From the NCBI GenBank assembly GCA_036821905.1, contig DAISIR010000009.1, forward strand, positions 1 to 64,000: 64,000 bases of DNA, given 5' to 3'. A model generated the notes under the pieces. The model saw only the letters and a list, made by a program, of their open reading frames with translations, made no database searches and had not been told where the DNA came from. How positions within the stretch are numbered: position 1 is the first letter of the stretch; each line of letters starts with the position of its first letter. Made by a program: the position numbers and the translations under genes. This DNA is from Brooklawnia sp937867175. GTDB lineage: Bacteria > Actinomycetota > Actinomycetes > Propionibacteriales > Propionibacteriaceae. Shown one piece after another: positions 25,982 to 34,797 of this stretch.

Positions 25982-27681
25982 CGCAGTGCCTCCTCTTCGG
26001 CGCGATGTGCCCAGTGGGCGAAGGATTCGCCGGGCTCGCGGTCGGTCGCGAACCGGCGGGTGATGCGCTCGACGTAGTCGGGCAGCTGTTCGGCGGTGAT
26101 CTTCAGGCCCCGCAGGGTGCGGCCCACCCCGGCTTCCTCCCGGTCGGCGGACGCCAGCCCGCCGCCCAGGTGCACTTGGAAAGCGAACTCGTCGGTGCCG
26201 TCCGGGCTCTTGGCGATCTGGCCCTTGAGGCCGATGTCGGCGACCTGGATACGCGCGCAACTGTTGGGGCAGCCGTTCACATTGAGCGAGATCGGTACGT
26301 CGAGGCCCAGGTCGGCCAGCCGCCGATCGAGGGTGGCGACGGCGGCGGTGGCGGTGTCCTTGGTGTCGACGAAGGCGAGCTTGCAGTACTCGATGCCGGT
26401 GCAGGCCATCGTGTGACGGCGGAACGGCCCCGGCGTGGCGGTCAGGCCAAGCGCTTCGGCTGCGGTCAGCAGGGCGTCGACCCTTGCCGGGTCGACGTCG
26501 AGCACCAACAGCTTCTGATGCGGGGTGAGCCGGATGCGGTTGCTGCCGGCTGCCTCCGCAGCGTCCGCCAGCGCCATCAGTCTCGTGCCGGACGCCCTAC
26601 CGACGACTGGGGCGAGACCCACGTACTTGCGGCCGTCGCGCTGGTCGTGGACGCCGATGTGGTCGGCCTGCCCCCCGGACGCCACTGCGGCCGGTCCGTC
26701 GGGCAGTGCGTAGCCGAGGTATTCGGTCTCGAGGATCTGGCGGAACTTCGCTGGGCCCCAATCGGCCATCAGGTACTTCAGCCGGGCTTTGTTGCGCAGC
26801 CGGCGATAGCCGTAGTCGCGGAAGATCCGCACCACGCCATGCCAGACCGCGGCGGCCCGCTCGGGCGTGACGAAGGCCCCGAGTCGTTCGGCCAGATGTG
26901 GGGCGGTCGACAGGCCCCCGCCGACCCAAAGGTCGTAGCCGGCGCCCAGGTCCGGGTGGACGACGCCGACCAGCGAGATGTCGTTGATCTCGTGCACGAC
27001 ATCGAGGCTCGGGTGGCCGGTGATCGCAGTCTTGAACTTGCGTGGCAGGTTGGAGATCTCGGGATCACCGATGTAGGTGTCGACGATCGCGCGGATCGTC
27101 GGCGTCGGGTCGATGATCTCGTCGGCGGCGATGCCGGCCACCGGCGAGCCCAGGATCACGCGCGGGGTGTCGCCGCAGGCCTCGGTGGTCTGCAGGCCGA
27201 CGGCCTCGAGACGCTGCCAGATCTGCGGAACGTCTTCGATCCGCACCCAGTGCAACTGGATGTTCTGGCGGTCGGAGATGTCGGCGGTGTTACGGGCGAA
27301 CTCCACGCTGATCTGGGCGACAGTGCGCAACTGGGTGAGGTTCAAGGCGCCGCCGTCGATGCGCACCCGCATCATGAAGTACTCGTCGGACAGTTCGTCG
27401 GGCGACAGGCTGGCGGTGCGTCCGCCGTCGATGCCTTGCCTGCGCTGGGTGTACAGACCCCACCAGCGCAGGCGGCCGTGCAGGTCATCAGCCGGGATGG
27501 CGGCGAAGCCTTCGCGGGCGTAGATCTGCTCAATGCGGGCCCGGACGTTCAAGCCGTCGTCGGCCGCCTTGAATTCCTCGTTGTGGTTCAGCGGCTCCTG
27601 GCCGTCGACGAGCCACTGCCCGTTACTGCGGCCCTCGCGGGGTGGCCGGACGCGTGCGCCGGCCGTGGTATCTGTGCTCAT
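25978..27681 (-). CDS. Ferredoxin-dependent sulfite reductase (SirA/NirA type)
   Basis: A 567-residue siroheme/[4Fe-4S] enzyme reducing sulfite to sulfide with six electrons from ferredoxin. The C-terminal half has CTGIEYCKLAF and NVNGCPNSCAR, giving the CX5C...CX3C cluster and siroheme-bridging cysteines. Two ferrodoxin-like substrate lobes are seen (YFMMRVRIDGG and IRLTPHQKLLV). Nitrite reductase (NirA) is the homologous alternative, but the cys genes around it favour sulfite. The ATG at 27681 follows GAGGAAC. Expression is probably controlled by the cysteine-rich leader peptide upstream. Confidence 0.9.
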   Translation of the reverse strand: MSTDTTAGARVRPPREGRSNGQWLVDGQEPLNHNEEFKAADDGLNVRARIEQIYAREGFAAIPADDLHGRLRWWGLYTQRRQGIDGGRTASLSPDELSDEYFMMRVRIDGGALNLTQLRTVAQISVEFARNTADISDRQNIQLHWVRIEDVPQIWQRLEAVGLQTTEACGDTPRVILGSPVAGIAADEIIDPTPTIRAIVDTYIGDPEISNLPRKFKTAITGHPSLDVVHEINDISLVGVVHPDLGAGYDLWVGGGLSTAPHLAERLGAFVTPERAAAVWHGVVRIFRDYGYRRLRNKARLKYLMADWGPAKFRQILETEYLGYALPDGPAAVASGGQADHIGVHDQRDGRKYVGLAPVVGRASGTRLMALADAAEAAGSNRIRLTPHQKLLVLDVDPARVDALLTAAEALGLTATPGPFRRHTMACTGIEYCKLAFVDTKDTATAAVATLDRRLADLGLDVPISLNVNGCPNSCARIQVADIGLKGQIAKSPDGTDEFAFQVHLGGGLASADREEAGVGRTLRGLKITAEQLPDYVERITRRFATDREPGESFAHWAHRAEEEALR

Positions 27682-27707
27682 TTGGGGTTCCTCGGGTTGT
27701 GGCCCCG

Positions 27708-27806
27708 CTGACCGGACGCGCGCACAGGAATACCTGGGCGTCACGGTTGGGTTCCGGGCAACGCGGCCCGGCGGTCAGAAAAAATGCGGGCGCGTCAGCA
27801 GCCGCA
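27708..27806 (-). promoter_or_regulatory. Putative cysteine attenuator of the sulfur operon
   Basis: On the minus strand TGCGG (27806-27802) and CCGCA (27789-27785) form a short GC hairpin followed directly by six T (27784-27779), which is terminator-like. The 5' arm contains the last Cys codons and the loop holds the stop of the leader ORF, so a stalled ribosome would block folding. Downstream, CCGGGC/GCCCGG (27771-27754) forms a 6-bp hairpin, enclosed by a 7-bp long-range stem CTGACCG/CGGTCAG (27778-27772 with 27714-27708). Competing folds are plausible; energies were not computed. Confidence 0.6.
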
Positions 27807-27881
27807 ACAACACTGCGAGGTGTGGACGCGCGCAAAGACCACGTGGGCACTGCCCACGGGCATTCGCGTCCGGTTCAACAT
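27795..27881 (-). CDS. Polycysteine leader peptide (28 residues)
   Basis: A short frame begins at ATG 27881 (a second in-frame ATG is at 27863) and ends QCCCGC followed by TGA. Its codons are TGT TGT TGC GGC TGC, so translation tests Cys-tRNA supply. A TAGGTT -10 box (27894-27889) lies 7 nt before the ATG, so the message is probably leaderless. Polycysteine leaderless small ORFs controlling sulfur operons are known in mycobacteria, and the HVVFARV stretch also resembles annotated actinobacterial leader peptides. It lies about 110 nt upstream of the sulfite reductase start. Confidence 0.75.
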   Translation of the reverse strand: MLNRTRMPVGSAHVVFARVHTSQCCCGC

Positions 27882-27995
27882 GGCGCCGAACCTACCTGAA
27901 CATTCAACCGAGGGGAAGTCGGCATCCCACAATGTGGCCGATCGGTGAGGCGCACCTGATTCTGGCGGGCTGACCGATCGTGTCAAGATTGCTCG

Positions 27996-28934
27996 GTGAC
28001 TACCTTTGACGAGAACAACCGCACGCCGCGGTACGCCCCGCCGGTCGACCTGAGCAAATTCGCCTGGCTCTCGATCGCCGCAGCCGTGGTCACCATCGGG
28101 CTGAAGGGCGGCGCCGCGTGGCTGACCGGGTCGGTCGGTCTGCTCTCGGACGCCGCGGAGTCGCTGGTCAACCTGGTGGCTGCGATCGTCGCGTTGATCG
28201 CCCTCAAGGTCGCCATCAGGCCGCCGGACGAGAGCCACCCCTACGGCTTCAGCAAGGCCGAATACTTCTCGGCCGCGGTCGAGGGCGTGATGATCTTCGC
28301 CGCTGCGGCCTTCATCATCGCCACCTCGATCGAGCGGCTGCTCAATCCCCGGATGCCCGAGCAGTTGGGCCTTGGCTTGATCATCTCCGTCGCTGCCGCG
28401 CTGATCAACGGGGGGGTTGCGCTGGTGCTGCTCAGGAAGGGCCGTGAGCACGGCTCGGCCACCCTGATCGCCGACGGCAAGCACCTGATGACCGATGTGG
28501 TCACCTCCGCCGCCGTCCTGGTCGGTGTCGCGCTGGTCGCCCTCACCAACCAACCGGTGCTCGACCCGGTGGTCGCCCTGCTGGCCGGCGCGAACATCTT
28601 GTGGACCGGGATCGGCCTGATTCGTTCCTCGGTGAACGGCCTGATGGACGTCAGCGTTCCCGAACAGACCAACGCCGGACTCTACGAGGTGCTCGACCGT
28701 TTCCGGGAGCCGGGCAGGGTCGAGTTCCACGCGGTACGTACCCGGGTTGCTGGCAACCGGCAGTTCATGGAGTTCCACGTCCTGGTACCCGGCAACTGGA
28801 CCGTGCAGCAGGGCCACGACCTGACCGAGGACGTGATTGATGCGCTGGTCGAGGTCGTCCCCGAGGTCAGGGTCGCCGCACACACCGAGCCGATCGAGGA
28901 CCCGAAGTCATATGCCGATGAGACGGACTTCTGA
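27996..28934 (+). CDS. Cation diffusion facilitator (metal efflux transporter)
   Basis: A 312-residue CDF protein with six predicted membrane segments (residues about 25-220) and a cytoplasmic C-terminal domain (VRTRVAGNRQFMEFHVLVPG ... HDLTEDV). Motifs: LLSDAAESLVN in TM2, HPYGFSKAEYFSA after it, and HLMTDVVTS (HxxxD) in TM5. It exchanges Zn2+ or another divalent ion for protons. The second TM2 acidic position is Ser rather than Asp, as in several actinobacterial members, so metal specificity is uncertain. GTG start. It is divergent from the sulfur operon and monocistronic. Confidence 0.88.
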   Translation: MTTFDENNRTPRYAPPVDLSKFAWLSIAAAVVTIGLKGGAAWLTGSVGLLSDAAESLVNLVAAIVALIALKVAIRPPDESHPYGFSKAEYFSAAVEGVMIFAAAAFIIATSIERLLNPRMPEQLGLGLIISVAAALINGGVALVLLRKGREHGSATLIADGKHLMTDVVTSAAVLVGVALVALTNQPVLDPVVALLAGANILWTGIGLIRSSVNGLMDVSVPEQTNAGLYEVLDRFREPGRVEFHAVRTRVAGNRQFMEFHVLVPGNWTVQQGHDLTEDVIDALVEVVPEVRVAAHTEPIEDPKSYADETDF

Positions 28935-29051
28935 GACGCCCAACGTGGCGGCGCAACGCGACTTCAGCGTCCCCGGCTGGGACGACTACTTCTTGTAGAT
29001 AGCTCCGCGGTGGCCGCCCGGGCCAAGTGCCGGCGACGCAAGGTTCGGCGG

Positions 29052-29537
29052 CTACTGCTGATCCGGAGCAGACGCCTCGACGACGGCTTCGCGATCGGCG
29101 GGCGTCTGGTCCTCGACAGCCTGCGGCGCAACGCCGGCATCGGAGTCGGTGAGCGGCTCGTTGCCAGCGGTCTCGGGCGCCGGGGGGTCGGCCTCGGGGA
29201 CGTCCGTCGGTTGCTCGCCGTCAAGGACGGTGGCGATTCCGTAGTACGAGTACAGCTGCGCCTCTTCGTCGGCGTCCAAGTGCTGGTCAGGATCGACTCG
29301 CGGGGCGTCCTTCACTTTCTCCTCGGTGAACGGGACGGTGATCACGCCCTCGCTCACCACCGCCCGCTCCAGCGGGACGAAGGTCTCCTTCAACCCGAAC
29401 CAACCGGTCTTCACAGTCACCCAACTTGGTTCGCCGGTCTGGTCGTCCAGATAGACCTGACCGATGCCGCCGATCTTGTTGCCGTTGACGTCGACGACAT
29501 CGGAATGGAAGAGGTCTTCATAGGAGTGGTCTGCCAT
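29052..29537 (-). CDS. PRC-barrel domain protein, acidic tail
   Basis: A 161-residue soluble protein. The PRC-barrel-like part spans residues about 1-80 (DVNGNKIGGIGQVYLDDQTG, then SWVTVKTGWFGLKETFVPLE). A tail of about 60 residues rich in Glu, Asp, Ala and Pro follows (disordered). The ATG at 29537 starts MADHSYEDLF and is preferred to upstream codons. The gene next to it on the same strand encodes a paralogue with the same layout. Related domains occur in RimM and photosynthetic H subunits and in stress proteins of actinobacteria. The function here is unknown. Confidence 0.75.
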   Translation of the reverse strand: MADHSYEDLFHSDVVDVNGNKIGGIGQVYLDDQTGEPSWVTVKTGWFGLKETFVPLERAVVSEGVITVPFTEEKVKDAPRVDPDQHLDADEEAQLYSYYGIATVLDGEQPTDVPEADPPAPETAGNEPLTDSDAGVAPQAVEDQTPADREAVVEASAPDQQ

Positions 29538-29589
29538 CGTCGGTCCTTTCGTTCGGCATCCTTTGTACACGGTATTGGGCGGTCAACCC

Positions 29590-29988
29590 TCAGGCAGGCC
29601 GATCTTGCGGATCCGTGTCGGCTTCTTCGCCGACGCTGGCCGGGGGTTGCGCCGCGCGGGCCGGCCCGGCTGCGGGGATGGTGAAGGCCAAGTCGTAGTG
29701 GCGGTAGGCCTCGGCCTCCTGGGTGGGTGACAGCCGACGGTCGGGACTGGGAGCAGGCGCCTGCTTGACCAAGTCCGCCGAGTGCGGGACCTGCATCAGG
29801 TCATCAGAGATGAAGGCTCCGACCAGCGGCACCAGCACCTCCTTGTTGCCGAAGAAGCCGACCCGTGCGGCGACGAAGGTGGGCTCAGCGGTCGCGTCAT
29901 CCAGGTAGACCTGGCTCACCGCGCCGATCCGGGAGCCGTCCTCATCAACCACCGTGCACGAGTACAGGTTGTCGTAGTTGTCGGCCAT
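29590..29988 (-). CDS. PRC-barrel domain protein, paralogue
   Basis: A 132-residue paralogue of the gene 52 nt downstream. It has the same opening (MADNYDNLYSCTVVDEDG), then IGAVSQVYLDDATAEPTFVA and FFGNKEVLVPL. A shared EAEAYRHYDLA segment corresponds to EAQLYSYYGIA in the neighbour. The tail is shorter. The two probably arose by tandem duplication and may be co-transcribed. No catalytic motif is visible. A scaffold or RNA/protein-binding role is a guess from the fold only. Confidence 0.75.
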   Translation of the reverse strand: MADNYDNLYSCTVVDEDGSRIGAVSQVYLDDATAEPTFVAARVGFFGNKEVLVPLVGAFISDDLMQVPHSADLVKQAPAPSPDRRLSPTQEAEAYRHYDLAFTIPAAGPARAAQPPASVGEEADTDPQDRPA

Positions 29989-30008
29989 GGTGACCCTCCA
30001 CTAGTGGC

Positions 30009-31295
30009 TCAGCGTTCTGGCTCATCGACCTCTTCGGTGAGGCTACCGCGTTCAAGCCAAACCCAGCCACGTCTGCCGGTGCCGAGTCGCAGTCTGATCT
30101 GGTCGGTTCGCATGATCACGAAGGTGATCACCACCAGCGCGAGGCCGACACAGATCACCCCGAACAAGACCGTCGACTGCGGCCCCAGGTGGTCGCCGAG
30201 CCAGCCGACCAGCGGCGAGACCAGGGGAGTGACGCCCATGATGACCAGGCCCCACAACGCCATCACCCGGCCACGCATCTGCGGCGAGGTGCTCGACTGG
30301 ACCATCGTGTTGCCGGTGACCAGCACCGTGGCGGCCGCCAGGCCGAGCGGCACCTGCAGGGCGGCGAACAGTTCGAACCGCGGCGAAAATGCCGCGACCA
30401 GACTGAAGATCGTGTAACCGGCCATGCCGCCCAGGATGAACCGCAGCCGGGCCTGCCCGCGTCCGGCTGCCCACAGCGCGGCAGCCAGCGCGCCCGCGCC
30501 CATCGCCGAACCGAGGACGCCGTACTCGCCGGGGCCGCGGCCGTAGAACTGGGTCGCCATCACGGCGTTGGAGATCTGGAAGTTGAAGCCCAGCCCGCCG
30601 ACCGCGAACCCGCAGGCCAGCAGCACCAGCAGGTCGGGACGCCCCAGCGCGTACCGGAAGCCCTCGCGGGTACGGCCGCGTCCGGTCTGTATCGGGGCGG
30701 GATGCAGTTCGTCGGGGTGCAGCCGGAGCAGCCCGAGCAGCATCGCCCCGTAGGTCAAACAGTCGATTGCCAGCACCCAGCCGGTGCCCAGCACTGCGAT
30801 CATCAAACCGGCGAGACCGGGCCCGATCAGCCGGGCGGTGTTGAAGCTCGCCGAGTTGAGCCCGATGGCGTTGGGCAGGTTCTCGGAGGCGACCAGTTCG
30901 CTGACGAACGACTGGCGGGCCGGGTTGTCGAGGGTGAAGAACAGGCCGTCGACGAACGCGATCAGATAGACCATCCAGAGCTCGGCCCGCCCGCTGAGGA
31001 CCAGCGTGGCCATGATCACCGCATCGAGGGCGAAGACGCTCTGGGTCAGCAGCAAGATCTTGCGTTTCGGGAAACGGTCTGCCACTGATCCCGCCACCGG
31101 CGCCAGCACCAGGCCGGGCAGGAACATGATCGCAGTGACGAAACCCAGCGCAGAGGCGCTGCCGTCGGTGAGCTCCATCAGCACCAGCCACGAGACCGCG
31201 GTCCGGCCCATCCAGGAACCGATATTGCTGAACAGTGCGCCGGTGAAGTAGCGGCGGCAGTTCGCGATGGCCAGGGAGCTGAATATCGTCTGCAT
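30009..31295 (-). CDS. MFS transporter (EntS-like exporter family)
   Basis: A 428-residue major facilitator with 12 predicted membrane helices. The N-terminal RYFTGALFSNIGSWMGRTAV and GSVADRFPKRKILLLTQ (loop 2-3 GxxaDRxxkRk motif) place it with the EntS/MFS_3 exporters of siderophores and drugs. LDNPARQSFVSELVASENLP is the conserved middle signature. Residues 405-428 form a charged cytoplasmic tail. The substrate cannot be told from sequence. It lies 20 nt upstream of the PRC-barrel pair on the same strand, so a common transcript is possible. Confidence 0.85.
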   Translation of the reverse strand: MQTIFSSLAIANCRRYFTGALFSNIGSWMGRTAVSWLVLMELTDGSASALGFVTAIMFLPGLVLAPVAGSVADRFPKRKILLLTQSVFALDAVIMATLVLSGRAELWMVYLIAFVDGLFFTLDNPARQSFVSELVASENLPNAIGLNSASFNTARLIGPGLAGLMIAVLGTGWVLAIDCLTYGAMLLGLLRLHPDELHPAPIQTGRGRTREGFRYALGRPDLLVLLACGFAVGGLGFNFQISNAVMATQFYGRGPGEYGVLGSAMGAGALAAALWAAGRGQARLRFILGGMAGYTIFSLVAAFSPRFELFAALQVPLGLAAATVLVTGNTMVQSSTSPQMRGRVMALWGLVIMGVTPLVSPLVGWLGDHLGPQSTVLFGVICVGLALVVITFVIMRTDQIRLRLGTGRRGWVWLERGSLTEEVDEPER

Positions 31296-31375
31296 GCTGA
31301 AGCCCCAGACTACCGCGCAGAGCGCCGCCCGGCAGGCCGGAAACCGGCCGTCTCAGCGGCCGTACTCGTCGCGGG

Positions 31376-31642
31376 TCACAGTCCGCGCAGGAAATCTGGG
31401 TTGTCGTCCGGTGGCCGGGGCAGGGGCCGGTTGCCCCCACCACCACCGACGCCGCGGCGCGGACCCACCGGGCGGCCGAAGAAGAGCCAGGCCAACGGGC
31501 CGAACCCGGGCACGCCGATCACTGCAACCGCCCACAGCCACTTGGGCATGCGGCGGACCTCCCAGGTCTTCGCCTGGGCAACCTCGATCGTGCAGTACAA
31601 CGTCAATGCGACCAGCACGATCACCGGAATCACGCGCCCCAT
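31376..31642 (-). CDS. Small membrane protein with PLDc_N-type domain
   Basis: An 88-residue protein with two hydrophobic segments (VIPVIVLVALTLYCTIEVAQ and LWAVAVIGVPGFGPLAWLFF) followed by FGRPVGPRR and a Gly/Pro-rich tail. This matches the short PLDc_N (phospholipase D nuclease N-terminal) family found beside menaquinone genes in many actinobacteria. Despite the name it has no nuclease residues. It is divergent from menE across 86 nt. Confidence 0.7.
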   Translation of the reverse strand: MGRVIPVIVLVALTLYCTIEVAQAKTWEVRRMPKWLWAVAVIGVPGFGPLAWLFFGRPVGPRRGVGGGGGNRPLPRPPDDNPDFLRGL

Positions 31643-31728
31643 GAGGCGATTCTATTGGTACCGCCCAATTGGGCGCACCGGCCCCAGATCGTGGTCCGCC
31701 GCGATACCCGACCGCCTAACATGGCCGG

Positions 31729-32844
31729 GTGGCCGAACGGATACGCACCTGCGCACCTTGGGAGGTGGCGGGATTGCTGCCCGGTGCGCTCGCCGGCGAC
31801 TACGTGCTGGCTCCCGTGCTGGACGAGGTGACCGCGCGCCTGCTGCGTCCCACTGAACCGGTCCCCGAGCCGGACGTGGCGGTGATCGTGACCACCTCGG
31901 GGTCGACCGGTTACCCGAAGGGGGTGCTGCTGTCGGTCTCCGCGATCACCTCGGCGGCGGCGGCATTCCGGCAGCGGCACGGGGAGTTCACCTGGACCTG
32001 CGTGCTGCCCACCCACTATGTCGCCGGGCTGATGGTGGTGGCCCGGGGCCTGCTCGACCAAACCTGCGGCGGCGCCGGGGTGCGCCACGCCAACAGCGAT
32101 CTTTCCGACCTGCCCGACCCTCACCCCGCCCGGCCGAACGCAATCTCGCTGGTGCCCACCCAACTGTTGCGAGCCCTGCGCTCGTCCGCGACGAGCGAGC
32201 GGCTCGCCCGATACGACCTGGTACTGGTGGGCGGCGCGGCCCTGCCGGCTGACGTGGCAGCCCGCTCCAGCGACGCCGGCATCAACGTCTTCCAGAGCTA
32301 CGGAATGAGCGAAACCTGTGGTGGTTGCGTGATCGACGGGTTGGCGCTGCCCGGCGTCCAGGTCGCCATCGGCCAAGCCGGACGGGTGTCGATCGGCGGC
32401 CCGGTGGTCTTTTCCGGCTACCGCGGTGATCCGCAGGAGACCGCTGCTGCGCTGGTCGAAGGTCGGCTGCTGACCAACGACCGCGGCGAGTGGCTGGCCG
32501 CACCCGACGGTGAACCGCGGCTGCGCATTCTCGGTCGCATGGACGACGTGGTGATCAGCGGTGGCGTGAACGTCGACCTTGCGGGCGTGCAACGGGCGGT
32601 GGATGGGCTGGGCTGCGGAGAAACCGCCGTGATCGGCGTCCCCGACGATGAGTGGGGTGCCCGCGTGACGCTGGTGGTCACCGGCTCGGCGCCCGACCTG
32701 GCCTGGTGGCAGGACGCGTTGCGTCAGGTACTCGAGGCACCCGCGCTGCCCCGCCGGCTACTGAGGCTCGCGTCGCTGCCCAGGACCAGATCCGGGAAGG
32801 TCGACCGGCAGCGGCTCCGCGAGCTGGCCCTGGCCGCCGAGTGA
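31729..32844 (+). CDS. menE: o-Succinylbenzoate-CoA ligase
   Basis: A 371-residue adenylate-forming ligase, short as is usual for actinobacterial MenE. The P-loop-like TTSGSTGYPKGVLLS (residues about 60-74), SYGMSET (A5) and the C-terminal RTRSGKVDRQRLRE (catalytic Lys) are present. It activates o-succinylbenzoate with ATP and CoA in menaquinone synthesis. GTG start at 31729. The upstream ATG at 31721 is out of frame. It begins a plus-strand menaquinone run menE-menA-menC-menD. Confidence 0.9.
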   Translation: MAERIRTCAPWEVAGLLPGALAGDYVLAPVLDEVTARLLRPTEPVPEPDVAVIVTTSGSTGYPKGVLLSVSAITSAAAAFRQRHGEFTWTCVLPTHYVAGLMVVARGLLDQTCGGAGVRHANSDLSDLPDPHPARPNAISLVPTQLLRALRSSATSERLARYDLVLVGGAALPADVAARSSDAGINVFQSYGMSETCGGCVIDGLALPGVQVAIGQAGRVSIGGPVVFSGYRGDPQETAAALVEGRLLTNDRGEWLAAPDGEPRLRILGRMDDVVISGGVNVDLAGVQRAVDGLGCGETAVIGVPDDEWGARVTLVVTGSAPDLAWWQDALRQVLEAPALPRRLLRLASLPRTRSGKVDRQRLRELALAAE

Positions 32845-32938
32845 GCGCGTCACGCATCCGGTGGCCGGTCGCCGGTTTGGTCATATGATGACTCGGGCGC
32901 CGCCGGACGCCTCGTCAGTGCAGATTGGGGGTCGCCAG

Positions 32939-33817
32939 GTGGCCAGCGTCGCCGAATGGGTCGAAGGGGCACGGCTGCGTACGCTGCCGGCAGCCATCTC
33001 ACCGGTCTTCGCGGGCACCGGCATCGCCGCGTTCGTCGGCGGCGCCGATCCGCTGCGGGCGGTGCTCGCCGGGTTCGTCGCGCTGGCCCTGCAGGTGGGC
33101 GTCAACTACGCCAACGACTACTCCGACGGCGTTCGCGGCACCGACGAGCATCGGGTCGGGCCGCAGCGGCTGGTGGGTTCAGGGGCCGCGCAACCCGAAA
33201 CGGTCAAGCGGGCCGCCTTGGCCTGCTTCGGGTTGGCGGCGATCTTGGGCCTGGTGCTGGTCGGGTTGTCGGGGCAGTGGTGGCTGCTCGCGGTGGGGCT
33301 GGCCTGCATCCTGGCCGCCTGGTACTACACCGGTGGCGAACATCCCTACGGGTATCGCGGCCTCGGCGAGGTCTTCGTCTTCATCTTCTTCGGGTTGGTG
33401 GCCACCGCAGGCACCACCTACGTGCAGTTGGGAAGCGTCCCGTGGCCCACCTGGGCGGCGGCCACCGCGATGGGCGCGCTGTCGTGCGCGGTGCTGGTCT
33501 GCAACAACCTGCGTGACATCCCGAGCGACCGACTGTCCGGCAAGCGCACGCTGGAAACGATGCTCGGTGACCGGTACAGTCGCTGGTTCTATGTGCTGGT
33601 CGTGGTCATCGCGGTCGCTGCGGTCGTCCTCACTGCCGCCGGCACCACGTGGTGGGCCCTTCTCGGGCTCAGCGCGCTGGTCTTCCTTGTACCTGCCACG
33701 CGTCATATCATCACAGGGGGCACAGGCTTTGCCCTGGTACGCACGCTCAAACTGACCGGTTTCGCCGAGCTCGCCGCAGGCATCGGGCTCTTCGTCGGTT
33801 GTCTGATTGGAGTCTGA
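32939..33817 (+). CDS. menA: 1,4-Dihydroxy-2-naphthoate polyprenyltransferase
   Basis: A 292-residue UbiA-family membrane enzyme that attaches the polyprenyl chain to DHNA. NYANDYSDGVRGTDEHR and NNLRDIPSDRLSGKRTL are the two Asp-rich Mg-diphosphate sites. About eight to nine membrane helices are predicted. The GTG at 32939 is chosen: it gives the family start (ASVAEWVEGARLRTLPAAI) and has GGGGGT 7 nt upstream. In-frame starts at 32861 and 32885 overlap a TATGAT -10-like box (32884-32889) and are less likely. It ends 2 nt before menC. Confidence 0.9.
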   Translation: MASVAEWVEGARLRTLPAAISPVFAGTGIAAFVGGADPLRAVLAGFVALALQVGVNYANDYSDGVRGTDEHRVGPQRLVGSGAAQPETVKRAALACFGLAAILGLVLVGLSGQWWLLAVGLACILAAWYYTGGEHPYGYRGLGEVFVFIFFGLVATAGTTYVQLGSVPWPTWAAATAMGALSCAVLVCNNLRDIPSDRLSGKRTLETMLGDRYSRWFYVLVVVIAVAAVVLTAAGTTWWALLGLSALVFLVPATRHIITGGTGFALVRTLKLTGFAELAAGIGLFVGCLIGV

Positions 33818-33819
33818 CA

Positions 33820-34797
33820 ATGCCGGGTCGTTTCGATGAGGCGATCGTCTACAGCATCGACATGCGGATGCACTTCCGCGGCGTCGACCACCGCGAGGGT
33901 ATGCTGCTGCGCCGCGGTGACCGCTGGACCGAGTGGAGCCCCTTCCTGGAGTACGGCGATCCAGAGGCCGCCATCTGGCTGGCGGCGTCCTTGATCGACG
34001 AGGAGCCGCCCCGGCACCGCACCCGTATCCCGGTCAACGTCACCGTGCCGGTCGTCTCGCCGCGGCGGGCGGCCGATCTGGTGGCGTCCTCAGGTTGCAG
34101 CACCGCGAAGGTCAAGATCGCCGATCCGCACTCGTGCCTGGACGACGACCTGGCCAGGCTGGCGGCCGTGCGCTCGGCGCTCGGCCCCGACGGCGAACTC
34201 CGGGTGGACGCAAACGGCGGGATGTCGGTGGAGGCGGCCGAACGGGCCTTGACCCTGATGGCGCCGCTCCGCCTGCAGTACGCAGAACAACCTTGCGCCA
34301 CGGTCGAAGAGCTCGTCGAACTGCGCAAACGCCTGGCCGAGGCTGGGGTGGCGGTGCCGATCGCTGCGGACGAGTCGATCCGCCGCGCCGAAGACCCGCT
34401 GCGGGTCGCCGAGCTGGGAGCCGCCGACGTCGTGGTGCTCAAGAACCAACCGCTGGGCGGCTGGCGGCGCTGCGTGGAGCTGAGCGAACAACTCGACCTG
34501 CCCGTGGTGATGAGCTCGGCGCTGGAAACCTCGATCGGTATCTGGGCCGGCGCGCAGGCTGCGGCGGCGTTGCCGAACCTCGACCTGGCCTGCGGCCTCA
34601 ACACGGTCAAGATGCTGGACGATGACGTGGTGGCCGACTCGCTGGTGGCCCGCGGCGGCTTCCTGGAGCTGACCGGCCCGCCCGTGCCCGACCGTGCGGC
34701 GCTGGCCAGGGCGCGCGCCGGCCGTGAGCGTAACACTTGGTGGCGCGCCAGATTGGCACGCTGCCTGCGCATCCTGGACTTGAAGCAGGCCGCGTGA
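33820..34797 (+). CDS. menC: o-Succinylbenzoate synthase
   Basis: A 325-residue enolase-superfamily enzyme dehydrating SHCHC to o-succinylbenzoate. The catalytic KxK (TAKVKIAD), metal ligands in VDANGG, AEQP and ADES, and the second-side Lys in VVLKNQPLGG are present. The ATG at 33820 (MPGRFDEAI) follows the menA stop by 2 nt. The upstream extension overlaps menA out of frame. The stop overlaps the menD GTG. Confidence 0.92.
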   Translation: MPGRFDEAIVYSIDMRMHFRGVDHREGMLLRRGDRWTEWSPFLEYGDPEAAIWLAASLIDEEPPRHRTRIPVNVTVPVVSPRRAADLVASSGCSTAKVKIADPHSCLDDDLARLAAVRSALGPDGELRVDANGGMSVEAAERALTLMAPLRLQYAEQPCATVEELVELRKRLAEAGVAVPIAADESIRRAEDPLRVAELGAADVVVLKNQPLGGWRRCVELSEQLDLPVVMSSALETSIGIWAGAQAAAALPNLDLACGLNTVKMLDDDVVADSLVARGGFLELTGPPVPDRAALARARAGRERNTWWRARLARCLRILDLKQAA

